From the NCBI GenBank assembly GCA_932222125.1, contig CAKNZJ010000249.1, forward strand, positions 62,001 to 126,000: DNA of 64,000 bases, read 5' to 3'. Of the stretch, positions 1 through 9,785 are shown piece by piece. Under the pieces are notes generated by a model that was given only the letters and a program-made list of their open reading frames with translations, did no database searches and was not told the DNA's origin. This DNA comes from an uncultured Clostridia bacterium (lineage in GTDB: Bacteria; Bacillota; Clostridia; Oscillospirales; Oscillospiraceae). The position numbers were made by a program, and so were the translations under genes. The stretch's first letter is position 1. The number at the start of each line of letters is the position of its first letter.

Positions 1-96
1 AAGCTGGTGGGTGAATCCATTCAGATATACGACGTGGATGGTGGACAGAACGGACAGCAGCACGATAAGGGCTGCGGAGAGCCAAAGTCGTTTCAT
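1..96 (-). CDS. DUF4363-like envelope protein, N-terminal part only
   Basis: Only the first 32 codons are inside the window; the gene continues beyond position 1. The start ATG overlaps the stop codon of the upstream DUF421 gene (ATGA), so the two are translationally coupled. The visible peptide begins MKRLWLSAALIVLLSVLSTI, a lysine/arginine-led hydrophobic stretch typical of a signal anchor. In Clostridia a small DUF4363 protein commonly follows a DUF421 gene; that context, not the sequence alone, suggests the family. The function is unknown. Confidence 0.5.
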   Translation of the reverse strand, partial: MKRLWLSAALIVLLSVLSTIHVVYLNGFTHQL

Positions 97-773
97 GTCT
101 TTCCCTCCTTCGAGATACAGTAGGTGTTGCCTGCCTCATCCACAGTGAGCAGCAGCGCCTGGCTGGGCCTGTGCAGGCCGTGGACAGCCAACTGTTTTTC
201 CAGCCAGACTTCCTCATACCCCATACCTTTCAGATTGTGGGCCAGCAGCCGTCCATCGCTGATGAGAATGACCGGCAAGCCTTTCTCTTCTGGGGAGAGG
301 CCCATCTGAGTGGCGGTTACCGGCCGGTCCTTGGCATAGGGGAGGACGGAGAGCTGCCCGCTGGTCTCCAGCATGGCAAACTTGATAGACTTAAAATCGG
401 AGTAGCCTTGAATGCGTAATTCTTCCATCAGCTCATCTACAGTGAGGCGGTTTTTCCGCAGCTCACGCTCCACCACCTGGCCGTTTTCCACTACAATGGA
501 GGGCTTGCCGCACAGGATGGCCCGAAAGCGGATGGACTTGGTGGACAGCACCGTCAAAATGGTGGACAGGGACAGCAGTACGATGATGGGGATCAGCCCG
601 GCCAGCAGCGGGATGCCGTTGTCCTGCATGGGAACGGAGGCCAGATCGGCGATGATGAGAGCAAGCACCAGTTCAGAGGGCTCAAGTTGACCGATCTGAT
701 GCTTGCCCAGAAGCCGGATGCCCACGATAATCAGTAGATAGAGCGTGATGGTACGGATGAGAACCACAAACAC
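93..773 (-). CDS. DUF421 (YetF-like) membrane protein
   Basis: This 226-residue protein opens with two or three membrane segments (residues 1-85; RLLGKHQIGQLEPSELVLAL is typical of DUF421) followed by a soluble YetF-type domain (residues 85-200, with KPSIVVENGQ and the RKNRLTVDELMEELR stretch). The family sits in the cytoplasmic membrane and is often linked to the cell envelope or sporulation; no biochemical role is established. The start is GTG at 773, seven bases after GAGG. The next gene overlaps its stop codon. Length and domain order are normal for the family. Confidence 0.88.
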   Translation of the reverse strand: MFVVLIRTITLYLLIIVGIRLLGKHQIGQLEPSELVLALIIADLASVPMQDNGIPLLAGLIPIIVLLSLSTILTVLSTKSIRFRAILCGKPSIVVENGQVVERELRKNRLTVDELMEELRIQGYSDFKSIKFAMLETSGQLSVLPYAKDRPVTATQMGLSPEEKGLPVILISDGRLLAHNLKGMGYEEVWLEKQLAVHGLHRPSQALLLTVDEAGNTYCISKEGKT

Positions 774-906
774 AAAAACACCTCATTTAAAAAGCGGATG
801 AAAAAGATATACTTGCACATTTTGCCCTTGGAAGGGAATCGATATGCCTCCAGTTTGTCCAAAATTCCGATTTTGAATAATGACGAAAAAAGGAGGGGGG
901 AATTGC

Positions 907-935
907 TTGTTTTTTGCGAACAAATACGCTAAAAT
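907..935 (+). promoter_or_regulatory. Probable promoter of carAB(-guaA)
   Basis: TTGTTT (907-912) and TAAAAT (930-935) are separated by 17 bases. Transcription would start near 942, leaving a very short leader before the TTG start at 965, so no long attenuator such as a PyrR site fits here. Confidence 0.55.
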
Positions 936-964
936 GGATAGAGTATAAAAAAGGTGGGATTGCA

Positions 965-2047
965 TTGAAGGCAACTTTGATTTTGGCCAATGGCACCATC
1001 TTCCGGGGAATAGCCATCGGGGCTGTGGAGGACCGGGTGTGTGAGATGGTGTTCAATACCTCTATGACGGGGTATCAGGAGATTTTGACCGATCCGTCCT
1101 ATGCCGGACAGGGCGTGGTCATGTCCTATCCTCTCATCGGCAATTATGGCGTGAACAGCGAGGACAACGAGTCCGTCCGCCCTTGGGCAGAGGCCTTTGT
1201 GGTCCGTCATTTGTCCCCCACAGGAAGCAATTTCCGTTGTGAGGACAGTCTGGATCATTATCTAAAATCCAATCATATTGTGGGCATTCAGGGGATTGAC
1301 ACCCGGGCCCTTACCAGAATCCTCCGCAGCCAAGGGACCATGAATGGCATGATCACCTGTGCGGAGCATTTTCATATCAACGAGGTGTTGGAGCGGCTGG
1401 CCGCCTACCGGGTGTCGGGTACGGTGGAGCGGGTGAGCCGGCGGGAGCGGGAGGTGCTCCCCGCCATAGGAGGCCAACGCTTCCGTGTGGCCCTGATGGA
1501 CTACGGAATGAAGCAGAATATGGTGGAGTGCTTGCGCCGCAGGGGATGTGAGGTCACCATCTGTCCGGCGCACACCCCCGCCCGGGAGGTTTTGGAGGGG
1601 GGCTTCGATGGAGTGATGCTGTCAAATGGCCCCGGCGATCCAGCAGACAATGTGGAGATCATTGCCCAGGTGCGAGAGCTGTACCAGTCGGAGCTGCCCA
1701 TATTCGCCGTTTGCTTAGGCCATCAGCTTCTGGCGCTGGCCACCGGCGCGTCCACCCATAAAATGACCTTTGGCCACCGGGGTGGAAACCATCCGGTGAA
1801 GGATCTGGAGGCGGGACGGTGCTTTATCACCAGCCAGAACCACGGCTATGTGGTGGATGCGGACACGTTGGATCCAGCGGTGGCCCAGGTCTCCCACCGC
1901 AATGTCAATGATGGCACGGTGGAGGGATTGAGATACAAGCGTCCCAACTGCTTCACTGTCCAGTTCCACCCAGAGGCCAGCCCAGGCCCGCAAGATACCG
2001 AGTACTTATTTGACCGTTTTCTAGCAAATATGGGAGGTGACCGGTGA
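965..2047 (+). CDS. carA: Carbamoyl-phosphate synthase small subunit (glutaminase)
   Basis: CarA hydrolyses glutamine and passes ammonia to CarB for carbamoyl phosphate, the precursor of pyrimidines and arginine. The 360-residue product has the N-terminal CPSase_sm domain (residues 1-130, ANGTIFRGIAIG, FNTSMTGYQEILTDPSYAGQ) and a class I glutamine amidotransferase domain with the nucleophile in AVCLGHQ and the His/Glu pair in FHPEASPG. I chose TTG at 965 because AAAGGTGG lies seven bases upstream; an in-frame TTG at 914 would fall at the promoter. The stop overlaps the carB start (TGATG), so the pair is coupled. Confidence 0.96.
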   Translation: MKATLILANGTIFRGIAIGAVEDRVCEMVFNTSMTGYQEILTDPSYAGQGVVMSYPLIGNYGVNSEDNESVRPWAEAFVVRHLSPTGSNFRCEDSLDHYLKSNHIVGIQGIDTRALTRILRSQGTMNGMITCAEHFHINEVLERLAAYRVSGTVERVSRREREVLPAIGGQRFRVALMDYGMKQNMVECLRRRGCEVTICPAHTPAREVLEGGFDGVMLSNGPGDPADNVEIIAQVRELYQSELPIFAVCLGHQLLALATGASTHKMTFGHRGGNHPVKDLEAGRCFITSQNHGYVVDADTLDPAVAQVSHRNVNDGTVEGLRYKRPNCFTVQFHPEASPGPQDTEYLFDRFLANMGGDR

Positions 2048-5000
2048 TGCCAAAAGACCAAGGGATTAAAAAGGTACTGGTACTAGGTTCCGGCCCCATT
2101 GTCATCGGACAAGCCGCCGAATTTGACTACGCCGGTACCCAGGCCTGCCGGGCGTTGAAGGAGGAGGGTGTGGAGGTGGTGCTGGTCAACTCCAATCCCG
2201 CCACCATTATGACCGATAAGGATATTGCTGACCATGTATACATTGAGCCGTTGAACATTGCCTCTGTCACCCAGATCATCCAGCAAGAGCGGCCTGACTC
2301 TGTGCTGCCCACCTTGGGGGGGCAGACAGGGCTGAACCTGGCCATGGCTCTATGCGAGAACGGCACCCTGGACAAGTATGGCGTGCGTCTGCTGGGCACC
2401 AGCCCGGAATCAATCCACAAGGCCGAGGACCGTCAGGGCTTTAAAGACTGCATGGAGGAGATCGGACAGCCCTGTGTCACCTCTGAAGTGGTGGAGAGCG
2501 TGGAGGACGCGGTCTGTTTTGCTGGGGAAATTGGCTATCCTGTGATTGTCCGTCCGGCTTACACGCTGGGCGGTACCGGCGGCGGCATTGCCTATGATGA
2601 GCCCTCTCTGCGGGAGATCGCCGACCGCGGCATCCACCTGTCCCGGGTGGGACAGGTGCTCATTGAGCGGTGTATCGCCGGTTGGAAAGAGATCGAGTTT
2701 GAGGTGATGCGGGACAGCGCTGGCAACGTCATTCAGGTGTGTTCCATGGAGAATATTGACCCGGTGGGGGTTCACACCGGAGACTCCATTGTAGTGGCTC
2801 CTACACAGACACTGGCTAACCGGGAGTTCCAGATGCTGCGGACGGCAGCGCTGGATATCATTACTGCTCTGGAGATCGAGGGCGGCTGCAACTGTCAGTT
2901 TGCCCTCAATCCGGACTCCTATGAATACGCGGTGATTGAGGTAAATCCACGGGTGTCCCGCTCTTCTGCCCTGGCGTCTAAAGCCACGGGCTATCCCATT
3001 GCCAAGGTGGCCGCTAAGATCGCTTTGGGCTATACCCTGGATGAGATCCCCAATGTGGTCACTGGTAAGACCACCGCCTGCTTTGAGCCAACCCTGGACT
3101 ATTGCGTGCTGAAGATACCCCGCCTTCCCTTTGACAAATTCACCACCGCCAGCCGCACGCTTGGCACCCAGATGAAAGCCACTGGGGAAGTGATGGCCAT
3201 CGCTAACTCTTTTGAGGGAGCGCTGATGAAGGCCATTCGCTCCTTGGAGCTGAATGTCCGGGCGCTGCGGTTGGACAAATTGGATGGGCTGGAGACGGAT
3301 GAAATTGAAGATCTTCTCCATCAGGTCACCGATGAGCGTCTGTTCGTGGTGGCGGAGGCCATGCGCAGAGGAATCCCGCTCCAAAAGATCAACCACATCA
3401 CCAAGATGGATGTCTGGTTTTTGGAGCGCTTCCAGAAGATCATCCGAATGGAACAGGAGTTGGCTACCTGCGGGGCAGAACTGGATGAAGACACACTGCG
3501 CCGGGCCAAGGTGATGTGCTTTGCCGACAGCTACATTGGCAAGCTGTGCGGGATGGAGCAGAGAGCGGTGAAAGCACTGCGGGAGGGGTATGGTATTGTG
3601 CCCGCCTTTAAGGTGGTGGACACCTGCGCTGCCGAGTTTGACGCGGAAACTCCCTACTACTACTCCTCTTATGACGGGGAGAATGAGGCGGAGTCCGCCG
3701 GGGATGGGCGGAAGAAGGTGCTGGTACTTGGCTCCGGCCCCATCCGAATCGGTCAGGGCATTGAATTTGACTACTGCTCAGTCCATTCTGTATGGGCGTT
3801 TCGCAATCTGGGATATGAGACCATTATTGTCAACAACAATCCAGAGACGGTTTCCACCGACTTTGACGTAGCTGACAAGCTGTATTTTGAGCCCCTCACC
3901 GCCGAGGATGTACAGAGCATCGTAGAACAGGAAAAGCCCTGGGGAGCGGTGGTTCAGTTTGGCGGGCAGACGGCCATCAAGCTGGCAAAGGCCTTAACCG
4001 ATATGGGGGTGCCCATTTTAGGCACCTCCTCCGATGGGGTGGATGCCGCTGAGGACCGAGAACGCTTTGATGAGATATTGCAAAAATGCGGTATCCCCAG
4101 GGCAAAGGGTAAGACCATCTTCACCACACAGGAGGCGCTGGACGCCGCCCATGAGCTGGGCTATCCGGTGCTGGTGCGGCCATCCTATGTTCTGGGAGGA
4201 CAGGGCATGGAGATTGCCTACAATGACCGGAATATTGAGGAGTTCATGCGTATCATCAATATGACCGTGCAGGAGCATCCCATCCTGGTGGATAAGTATC
4301 TCATGGGCCGGGAGCTGGAGGTGGACGGCGTCTATGATGGGGAGGATATTCTCATCCCCGGCATCATGGAGCATCTGGAGCGGGCCGGAGTGCACTCGGG
4401 GGACTCCATCGCGGTCTACCCACCCCTCCATTTGGAGGATAAGCACCGTGAGCTGATTTTGCGCCACACCAAAAACATGGCCAAGCACCTGGGAGTCATC
4501 GGCCTGATCAATGCTCAGTATATCCTGTATAACGATGATATCTATGTTATTGAGGTCAATCCCCGCTCATCCCGGACGATCCCTTATATCTCCAAGGTAA
4601 CCGGGGTGCCTATCATTGATTTAGCGACCAAGGTTATGCTGGGTGGGAAGCTGCGGGACTTGGAGTATGGCACCGGCATTTACCGGCAGGCCAGCTACTA
4701 TGCGGTCAAGGCCCCGGTGTTCTCCTTTGAGAAGCTGACTGATGTGGACACCGGCTTGGGGCCTGAGATGAAGTCTACCGGCGAGGTGCTAGGCCTGGCT
4801 GAGACCTATCCTCAGGCGTTGATGAAGGCGCTGAAGGGAGCGGGGATGCGGGCGCCCAAGAAGGGCGGGCGGATCATCGTCACGGTGAAGGATGAGGACA
4901 AGCGGGAGCTGCTCTCCATCGCCAGGGGATTTGAAGAGATGGGGGTAGAGCTATACGCCACCTCCGGGACCTGTGATTTCCTTAACCAGGGGGGCATTGC

Positions 5001-5256
5001 CTGTAACCGGGTGAACCGGGTGAGCCAGTCCCATCCAAATATTCTGGACATGATTGGATCGGGCACGGTAGACTTGGTCATCAATACGCCCACAAAGGGC
5101 CGTAAGCAGGATACCGATGGCTTCCGCATCCGCCGGGCCACGGTGGAGCACTCGGTGGCCTGTGTCACTGCCATTGATACAGCCCGGGCGCTGTTGACCG
5201 TGCGGACACAGGGCTGCGCCGCTGAGCTGCGCCCCATTGACATCACTAAGATTTAA
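2047..5256 (+). CDS. carB: Carbamoyl-phosphate synthase large subunit
   Basis: CarB makes carbamoyl phosphate from bicarbonate, ammonia and two ATP. The 1069-residue product shows the normal duplicated layout: two ATP-grasp halves (VLVLGSGPIVIGQAAEFDYA near residue 12 and VLVLGSGPIRIGQGIEFDYC near residue 560), a helical oligomerisation domain between them, and a C-terminal MGS-like allosteric domain (after about residue 935, TVKDEDKRELL, ATSGT). ATG at 2047 shares its A with the carA TGA and follows GGGAGGTGA; GTG at 2044 is an alternative. Length is normal and no key motif is missing. Confidence 0.97.
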   Translation: MPKDQGIKKVLVLGSGPIVIGQAAEFDYAGTQACRALKEEGVEVVLVNSNPATIMTDKDIADHVYIEPLNIASVTQIIQQERPDSVLPTLGGQTGLNLAMALCENGTLDKYGVRLLGTSPESIHKAEDRQGFKDCMEEIGQPCVTSEVVESVEDAVCFAGEIGYPVIVRPAYTLGGTGGGIAYDEPSLREIADRGIHLSRVGQVLIERCIAGWKEIEFEVMRDSAGNVIQVCSMENIDPVGVHTGDSIVVAPTQTLANREFQMLRTAALDIITALEIEGGCNCQFALNPDSYEYAVIEVNPRVSRSSALASKATGYPIAKVAAKIALGYTLDEIPNVVTGKTTACFEPTLDYCVLKIPRLPFDKFTTASRTLGTQMKATGEVMAIANSFEGALMKAIRSLELNVRALRLDKLDGLETDEIEDLLHQVTDERLFVVAEAMRRGIPLQKINHITKMDVWFLERFQKIIRMEQELATCGAELDEDTLRRAKVMCFADSYIGKLCGMEQRAVKALREGYGIVPAFKVVDTCAAEFDAETPYYYSSYDGENEAESAGDGRKKVLVLGSGPIRIGQGIEFDYCSVHSVWAFRNLGYETIIVNNNPETVSTDFDVADKLYFEPLTAEDVQSIVEQEKPWGAVVQFGGQTAIKLAKALTDMGVPILGTSSDGVDAAEDRERFDEILQKCGIPRAKGKTIFTTQEALDAAHELGYPVLVRPSYVLGGQGMEIAYNDRNIEEFMRIINMTVQEHPILVDKYLMGRELEVDGVYDGEDILIPGIMEHLERAGVHSGDSIAVYPPLHLEDKHRELILRHTKNMAKHLGVIGLINAQYILYNDDIYVIEVNPRSSRTIPYISKVTGVPIIDLATKVMLGGKLRDLEYGTGIYRQASYYAVKAPVFSFEKLTDVDTGLGPEMKSTGEVLGLAETYPQALMKALKGAGMRAPKKGGRIIVTVKDEDKRELLSIARGFEEMGVELYATSGTCDFLNQGGIACNRVNRVSQSHPNILDMIGSGTVDLVINTPTKGRKQDTDGFRIRRATVEHSVACVTAIDTARALLTVRTQGCAAELRPIDITKI

Positions 5257-5311
5257 CGGCGGCAATATGCTTACCTGATGAGGAACTAGAGAGGGATAGG
5301 AGGGATCGTCT

Positions 5312-6853
5312 GTGTCTCATCAAACCGTTATTGTTCTGGACTTCGGGGGTCAATATAACCAGCTCATTGCGAGGCGTGTGAGAGAGTGCGGCGTGTACTG
5401 TGAGATCAAGCCATACACCACTGCGCTGGCTGAGCTGAAGGCCATGGAGCCTATTGGCATTATTTTCACCGGGGGGCCAAACTCCGTCTATCTGGATAAG
5501 GCGCCCCGGGTGGACCAGGAGATTTTCACCTGGGGGATACCCATTTTGGGTATCTGCTATGGCTGTCAGTTGATTGCCCATGCTTTGGGAGGGCAGGTCA
5601 CTGAGGCCCAGGATGAATCAGCCCGGGAGTATGGGAAGACCCGCACCTATTTTGATACCTCTTGCAAATTGTTCCGGGGATTGCCTGCGGAAGGGGTCAC
5701 CTGGATGAGCCATGGGGACTATATGGAGGAGGTGCCGGAGGGATTTGCCCTGATGGCCCGCTCCGATGCCTGCCCAAACGTGGCCATTGCCGATGAGGGC
5801 CGGGGCTTCTATGGCGTTCAGTACCACCCAGAGGTAAACCATACGGAGAACGGTGTGGCGATGATTCGCAACTTCCTCTATGAGGTGTGTGGGGCTGTGG
5901 GAGACTGGTTCATGGAGGACTACAAGCGTTCTGCTATCCTTGCCATCCGGGAGAAGGTGGGGGACGGCAGGGTGCTGCTGGCCCTGTCTGGCGGGGTGGA
6001 TTCCTCTGTTATGGCCGCGCTGCTGGCAGAGTCTATCGGCGGCCAGCTTACCTGCGTTTTTGTAGATCACGGACTAATGCGTCTGAACGAGGGGGACGAG
6101 GTGGAGGAGGCCTTTGCCCCATGGGACATCAACTTTGTCCGGGTGAATGCGGAGAGGCGGTTTTTGGATAAGCTGGCCGGTGTGTCTGAGCCGGAGCGCA
6201 AGCGGAAGATCATCGGGGAGGAGTTTATCCGGGTCTTTGAGGAGGAGTCCAAAAAGGTGGGCCGAGTGGACTTCTTGGCCCAGGGAACCATCTATCCGGA
6301 TGTCATTGAGTCCGGAGCTGGGGATGCCGCGGTGATCAAAAGTCACCACAATGTGGGTGGTCTGCCTGACACCGTGGATTTCAAGGGACTCATTGAGCCG
6401 CTGCGTCTGCTATTTAAGGATGAGGTCCGCCAGCTGGGCCGGGAGTTGGGACTGCCTGAGTATTTGGTGAGCCGGCAGCCCTTTCCCGGGCCGGGGCTTG
6501 CCATTCGCATCATTGGGGAGGTTACAAAGGAGAAGGCAGACTTGCTGCGCTTAGCGGATTTCATCTTCCGGGATGAACTGGCCCGGGCGGGGGAGGATAA
6601 GCGGCTGAATCAATCCTTTGCGGTGCTCACCGATACCCGCTCTGTAGGGGTGATGGGCGATGGGCGGACCTATGACTACGCCCTGGCGCTTCGGGCAGTG
6701 ACCACCAGTGATTTTATGACTGCCAACTGGGCCAGGATTCCCTACGAGCTGCTGGATCGGATCAGCACTAGGATTATCAACGAGGTTCAGGGGATCAATC
6801 GAGTGTGTTATGATATTACCTCTAAGCCCCCGGCGACCATTGAGTGGGAATAA
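5312..6853 (+). CDS. guaA: GMP synthase (glutamine-hydrolysing)
   Basis: GuaA converts XMP to GMP with glutamine and ATP. The 513-residue protein has an N-terminal glutamine amidotransferase (Cys in GICYGCQ, His/Glu in YHPEV), an ATP-pyrophosphatase domain (P-loop LSGGVDSSV near residue 226) and a C-terminal dimerisation domain ending KPPATIEWE. The start is GTG at 5312, seven bases after TAGGAGGG. It lies 55 bases after carB with no promoter or terminator visible between, so cotranscription with carAB is likely; all three enzymes consume glutamine amide nitrogen. Confidence 0.97.
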   Translation: MSHQTVIVLDFGGQYNQLIARRVRECGVYCEIKPYTTALAELKAMEPIGIIFTGGPNSVYLDKAPRVDQEIFTWGIPILGICYGCQLIAHALGGQVTEAQDESAREYGKTRTYFDTSCKLFRGLPAEGVTWMSHGDYMEEVPEGFALMARSDACPNVAIADEGRGFYGVQYHPEVNHTENGVAMIRNFLYEVCGAVGDWFMEDYKRSAILAIREKVGDGRVLLALSGGVDSSVMAALLAESIGGQLTCVFVDHGLMRLNEGDEVEEAFAPWDINFVRVNAERRFLDKLAGVSEPERKRKIIGEEFIRVFEEESKKVGRVDFLAQGTIYPDVIESGAGDAAVIKSHHNVGGLPDTVDFKGLIEPLRLLFKDEVRQLGRELGLPEYLVSRQPFPGPGLAIRIIGEVTKEKADLLRLADFIFRDELARAGEDKRLNQSFAVLTDTRSVGVMGDGRTYDYALALRAVTTSDFMTANWARIPYELLDRISTRIINEVQGINRVCYDITSKPPATIEWE

Positions 6854-6868
6854 AGCTAAAAACAATGT

Positions 6869-6892
6869 AAACCCGTATGAATATGGGTTTTT
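6869..6892 (+). terminator. Intrinsic terminator after guaA
   Basis: A short stem pairs AAACCC with GGGTTT and extends inward, ending in TTTTT. It closes the carAB-guaA unit. Confidence 0.65.
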
Positions 6893-7002
6893 GACCTGTC
6901 GTTTTGCCTTGTGATACTGGTTTGATACGATTCGTGTCAGGCCGGTACGCAAGAGAATGATTGCAGTGGTTACCGGATAAGCTTGGCTCAGGTGGTGAAC
7001 TC

Positions 7003-8421
7003 ATGGTTTTCAGCAGCATTTTGTTTCTATTATTTTTCCTGCCTGCGTTATGTCTCTGTTATTTTTGTCTGCCTGCAAGGTTCCGTGCCGCAAGAAATAT
7101 TATGCTGCTGGTATTCAGCCTGTTTTTCTATGCCTGCGGGGGGACGGACTATCTGCCTATTCTGCTCTCCTCCATTGCTGTCAACTACCTGTGCGGCGTG
7201 CTGGCAGATTCAAAATGCTCCAAAGCAGTCCGCCGGATTGGTCTGTGGACGGCGGTAGCTTTCGGAATTGGGATGCTTGGCTGGTTCAAATATGCTGGAT
7301 TCCTGGCCTGGAACCTCAATGCCCTGGGCGCCGGACTGGCCGTACCTCAGATTGTGCTCCCTATCGGAATTTCCTTTTTCACTTTTCAGGGGCTGAGCTA
7401 TGTTATCGACGTGTACCGTGGGGACGCCCAGTACCAGCGCAACCCCCTCTATGTGGCGCTCTATGTGGCTCTGTTTCCACAGCTGGTGGCGGGGCCCATT
7501 GTGCGCTATTCCACCGTGGCACAGGAAATGATTGGCCGCAAGGAGACCCTGTCTGAGTTCTCCTCGGGGGCCGTCCGGTTCCTGTTTGGGCTGGGCAAAA
7601 AGATGCTGTTGGCCAATGCCATGGGCGAGATTGCCGATGGTGTGTTTGCCCAATTGCCCCAAACGATGGCAGCTTCGTTGGCGTGGCTGGGTGCGGCGGC
7701 CTACACCCTCCAGATCTATTTTGATTTCTCTGCTTATTCGGACATGGCCATTGGCCTTGGCCGGATGTTTGGCTTTCACTTTTTGGAGAACTTTAACTAT
7801 CCCTACATCTCCAGGTCGGTAACTGAGTTTTGGCGGCGGTGGCACATCTCGCTGTCCACTTGGTTCCGGGACTATGTCTATATCCCCCTGAGCGGCAGCC
7901 GCTGCGCACGCTGGCGTAGTATGCTCAATCTGGCGGCGGTGTGGATGCTCACCGGGCTGTGGCACGGGGCGGAGTGGACCTTTGTGCTGTGGGGCGGATG
8001 GTTTTTCCTTCTGCTGTCGGGGGAGAAACTGCTATGGGGTAAGGCGTTGGAGCGTCTGCCTCGGGCCGCGCAGCACGGCTGCACACTTTTGGCGGTCATG
8101 CTCGGTTGGGTGCTATTCCGATCCCCTGATGCCGTCTACGCCGGGGGCTATTTTGCCGCCATGCTGGGTCTGGGTGGTGGAGCGGCAGACGGGCAGACGG
8201 TTTACTATCTTTTGGAATACTGGCCGGAGTGGATTGTCTGCGTTATTGCCGCTCTCCCAGTAAAGGTTTGGCTGGAAAGGCGGCTTCCAGAGGATGGGAC
8301 AAGCCCTGGGGCGTTGATCCGAGTATGGGGCCCCAAGCTGGCCGTATTGATCCTGTTGGCGCTCTCTTATGGAAAACTTGCCACTGGTAGCTTTAATCCT
8401 TTCATTTACTTTCAATTCTGA
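7003..8421 (+). CDS. MBOAT family O-acyltransferase (AlgI/DltB-like)
   Basis: A polytopic membrane protein of 472 residues with about ten hydrophobic segments. It carries the MBOAT signature region (FFTFQGLSYVIDVYRG, LVAGPIVRY, FDFSAYSDMAIGLG, VTEFWRRWHISLSTWFRDYV) and the invariant histidine in LTGLWHGAEWTFVLWGG. By family knowledge such proteins move acyl groups across the membrane onto surface polysaccharide. I chose ATG at 7003 (MVFSSILFLLFF), preceded by AGGTGG; an upstream TTG at 6961 would add a hydrophilic tail. The next gene, a DHHW protein, is the usual extracytoplasmic partner. The acceptor polymer cannot be told from here. Confidence 0.92.
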   Translation: MVFSSILFLLFFLPALCLCYFCLPARFRAARNIMLLVFSLFFYACGGTDYLPILLSSIAVNYLCGVLADSKCSKAVRRIGLWTAVAFGIGMLGWFKYAGFLAWNLNALGAGLAVPQIVLPIGISFFTFQGLSYVIDVYRGDAQYQRNPLYVALYVALFPQLVAGPIVRYSTVAQEMIGRKETLSEFSSGAVRFLFGLGKKMLLANAMGEIADGVFAQLPQTMAASLAWLGAAAYTLQIYFDFSAYSDMAIGLGRMFGFHFLENFNYPYISRSVTEFWRRWHISLSTWFRDYVYIPLSGSRCARWRSMLNLAAVWMLTGLWHGAEWTFVLWGGWFFLLLSGEKLLWGKALERLPRAAQHGCTLLAVMLGWVLFRSPDAVYAGGYFAAMLGLGGGAADGQTVYYLLEYWPEWIVCVIAALPVKVWLERRLPEDGTSPGALIRVWGPKLAVLILLALSYGKLATGSFNPFIYFQF

Positions 8422-8436
8422 GGAGGGCATACGGGC

Positions 8437-9615
8437 ATGAAGCGAATCGCAGAGCTTTTTATGACCGTCTGCTTTTTGGGCATTCTGGCAGCAGGACTGG
8501 TCGTTACCTTGGCCCGGGAGCCGGAGGCCGTCTCATTTTGGGAGAACCGTAGTTTGGCGGAATTCCCAGAGTATTCCGCCAAGTCCGTGGGAAATGGAAG
8601 CTATACCACACAGATTGAGGAATACCTGTCCGACCACGCCGCCCTGCGCACCACCCTGCTCATGGCTAAGGCCCGGCTCGACGTGGCACTCCGCCGTCCG
8701 GTGGTCAACGATGTGGTGGTGACGGAGCACAGTCTGCTCCCCTACCTTCCATATGAAACGGTAGACCCAGCGAAGATCGACACTTGGGCGGTGGCAATGG
8801 CAGATCGGCTGGAGCGTATTAACGATACGGTGACAGGATATGGGGGCTATTTCTGCTATACGGCAGTTCCCTGCCAAGCAGTTTCTCTGGCCGAAGATTA
8901 TCCCTGGTATCTGAACAATGGGGAGCAGCTCAATCAGGCAAAGGCCGCCGCCCTTTCCAAAGTCATGGAGGAACGGGGCATCCCCTTCCTAAATGTGGAG
9001 ACCGCGCTGGGGAAGACAGGTGGCTCATCCCGGTACGCCTCCCGGGTGGATAACCACTATTCCATGGAGGGGGCCTTTGAAACCTACCGGCTGGTGATGG
9101 AAAAGGTAAAGGCGGAAACCGAGCTGGAATTTTCCATCCTGGGGGCGGAGGACGTGGAGTTGGTGACCCTGCCTAACGGCTACATGGGTTCCAGGGAGCG
9201 CAAGCTGCTTCATGCGGCTCAGCGGGAGGAGCAGCTGTCCATTTTCCTCCCTCGGCAGGAGGTTCCCTATACCAGGACGGACAATAGGGTTCCCGTTGGG
9301 GCCTTTGTTTATGAGTTGCCCGCCTCCGATGCAGGCGAAGTGACCTACAACCTATATATGGGCGGTGATGTCGCCAACACTGTTCTGGACACGGGGCGGG
9401 ACGAGCGGCCCAGCATTCTCATTTACGGGGACAGCTTCACGAATCCTGTGGAGTGCCTGACTTACCTCAGCTTCGATGAGATGCACTCTCTGGACCTGCG
9501 GCATTACCAGGAGATGAGCCTGGAGGATTATATCCAGCAGGTGCGGCCGGAGGTGGTGGTGTGCATTCGGGATTATGACTTTTTGCTGGACCCGGAGGGG
9601 AATGGAGGAGGATGA
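8437..9615 (+). CDS. DHHW family (AlgJ/AlgX-like) protein, partner of the MBOAT acyltransferase
   Basis: The 392-residue protein has an N-terminal signal anchor (residues 6-28, FMTVCFLGILAAGLVVTLA) and an SGNH-like extracytoplasmic domain: FWENRSLAEFPE and YLSDHAALRTTLL near the N terminus, DNHYSMEGAFETYR in the middle and YGDSFTNPVE near residue 327, which resemble the catalytic Ser and Asp/His regions of AlgJ/AlgX-type acetyltransferases. It starts 15 bases after the MBOAT stop behind GAGGAGG, so the two form one operon. It probably completes O-acetylation of an exported glycopolymer; the substrate is not known. Confidence 0.85.
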   Translation: MKRIAELFMTVCFLGILAAGLVVTLAREPEAVSFWENRSLAEFPEYSAKSVGNGSYTTQIEEYLSDHAALRTTLLMAKARLDVALRRPVVNDVVVTEHSLLPYLPYETVDPAKIDTWAVAMADRLERINDTVTGYGGYFCYTAVPCQAVSLAEDYPWYLNNGEQLNQAKAAALSKVMEERGIPFLNVETALGKTGGSSRYASRVDNHYSMEGAFETYRLVMEKVKAETELEFSILGAEDVELVTLPNGYMGSRERKLLHAAQREEQLSIFLPRQEVPYTRTDNRVPVGAFVYELPASDAGEVTYNLYMGGDVANTVLDTGRDERPSILIYGDSFTNPVECLTYLSFDEMHSLDLRHYQEMSLEDYIQQVRPEVVVCIRDYDFLLDPEGNGGG

Positions 9616-9703
9616 GTATTGCAGCGATTCTGCGTCTTTGGGACGTCTTGCTCGCGAAAGGGAGATCAAGAAGTGATAGAAATGCTTCAATGGAAACGGG
9701 CAG

Positions 9704-9732
9704 GAGGGTGCGCAGTCTTGCGCACCCTCTTT
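9704..9732 (+). terminator. Intrinsic terminator after the MBOAT/DHHW operon
   Basis: A perfect 10-bp stem (GAGGGTGCGC / GCGCACCCTC) with a six-base loop is followed by TTT. Confidence 0.8.
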
Positions 9733-9785
9733 GAATGGCGCCACATCTACAACAGCTGTGGACACAAGTGTGTGCAGATTTTTTA

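Noticed and set aside
914..964. Upstream in-frame extension of carA from TTG 914
   Set aside because: It would begin inside the promoter; the TTG at 965 has a good ribosome site and fits the family's N terminus.
2410..3396. A 328-codon open frame antisense to carB
   Set aside because: It has no ribosome site, no recognisable domain and low-complexity His/Gln-rich translation typical of the antisense frame of a GC-rich gene; carB explains the region completely.
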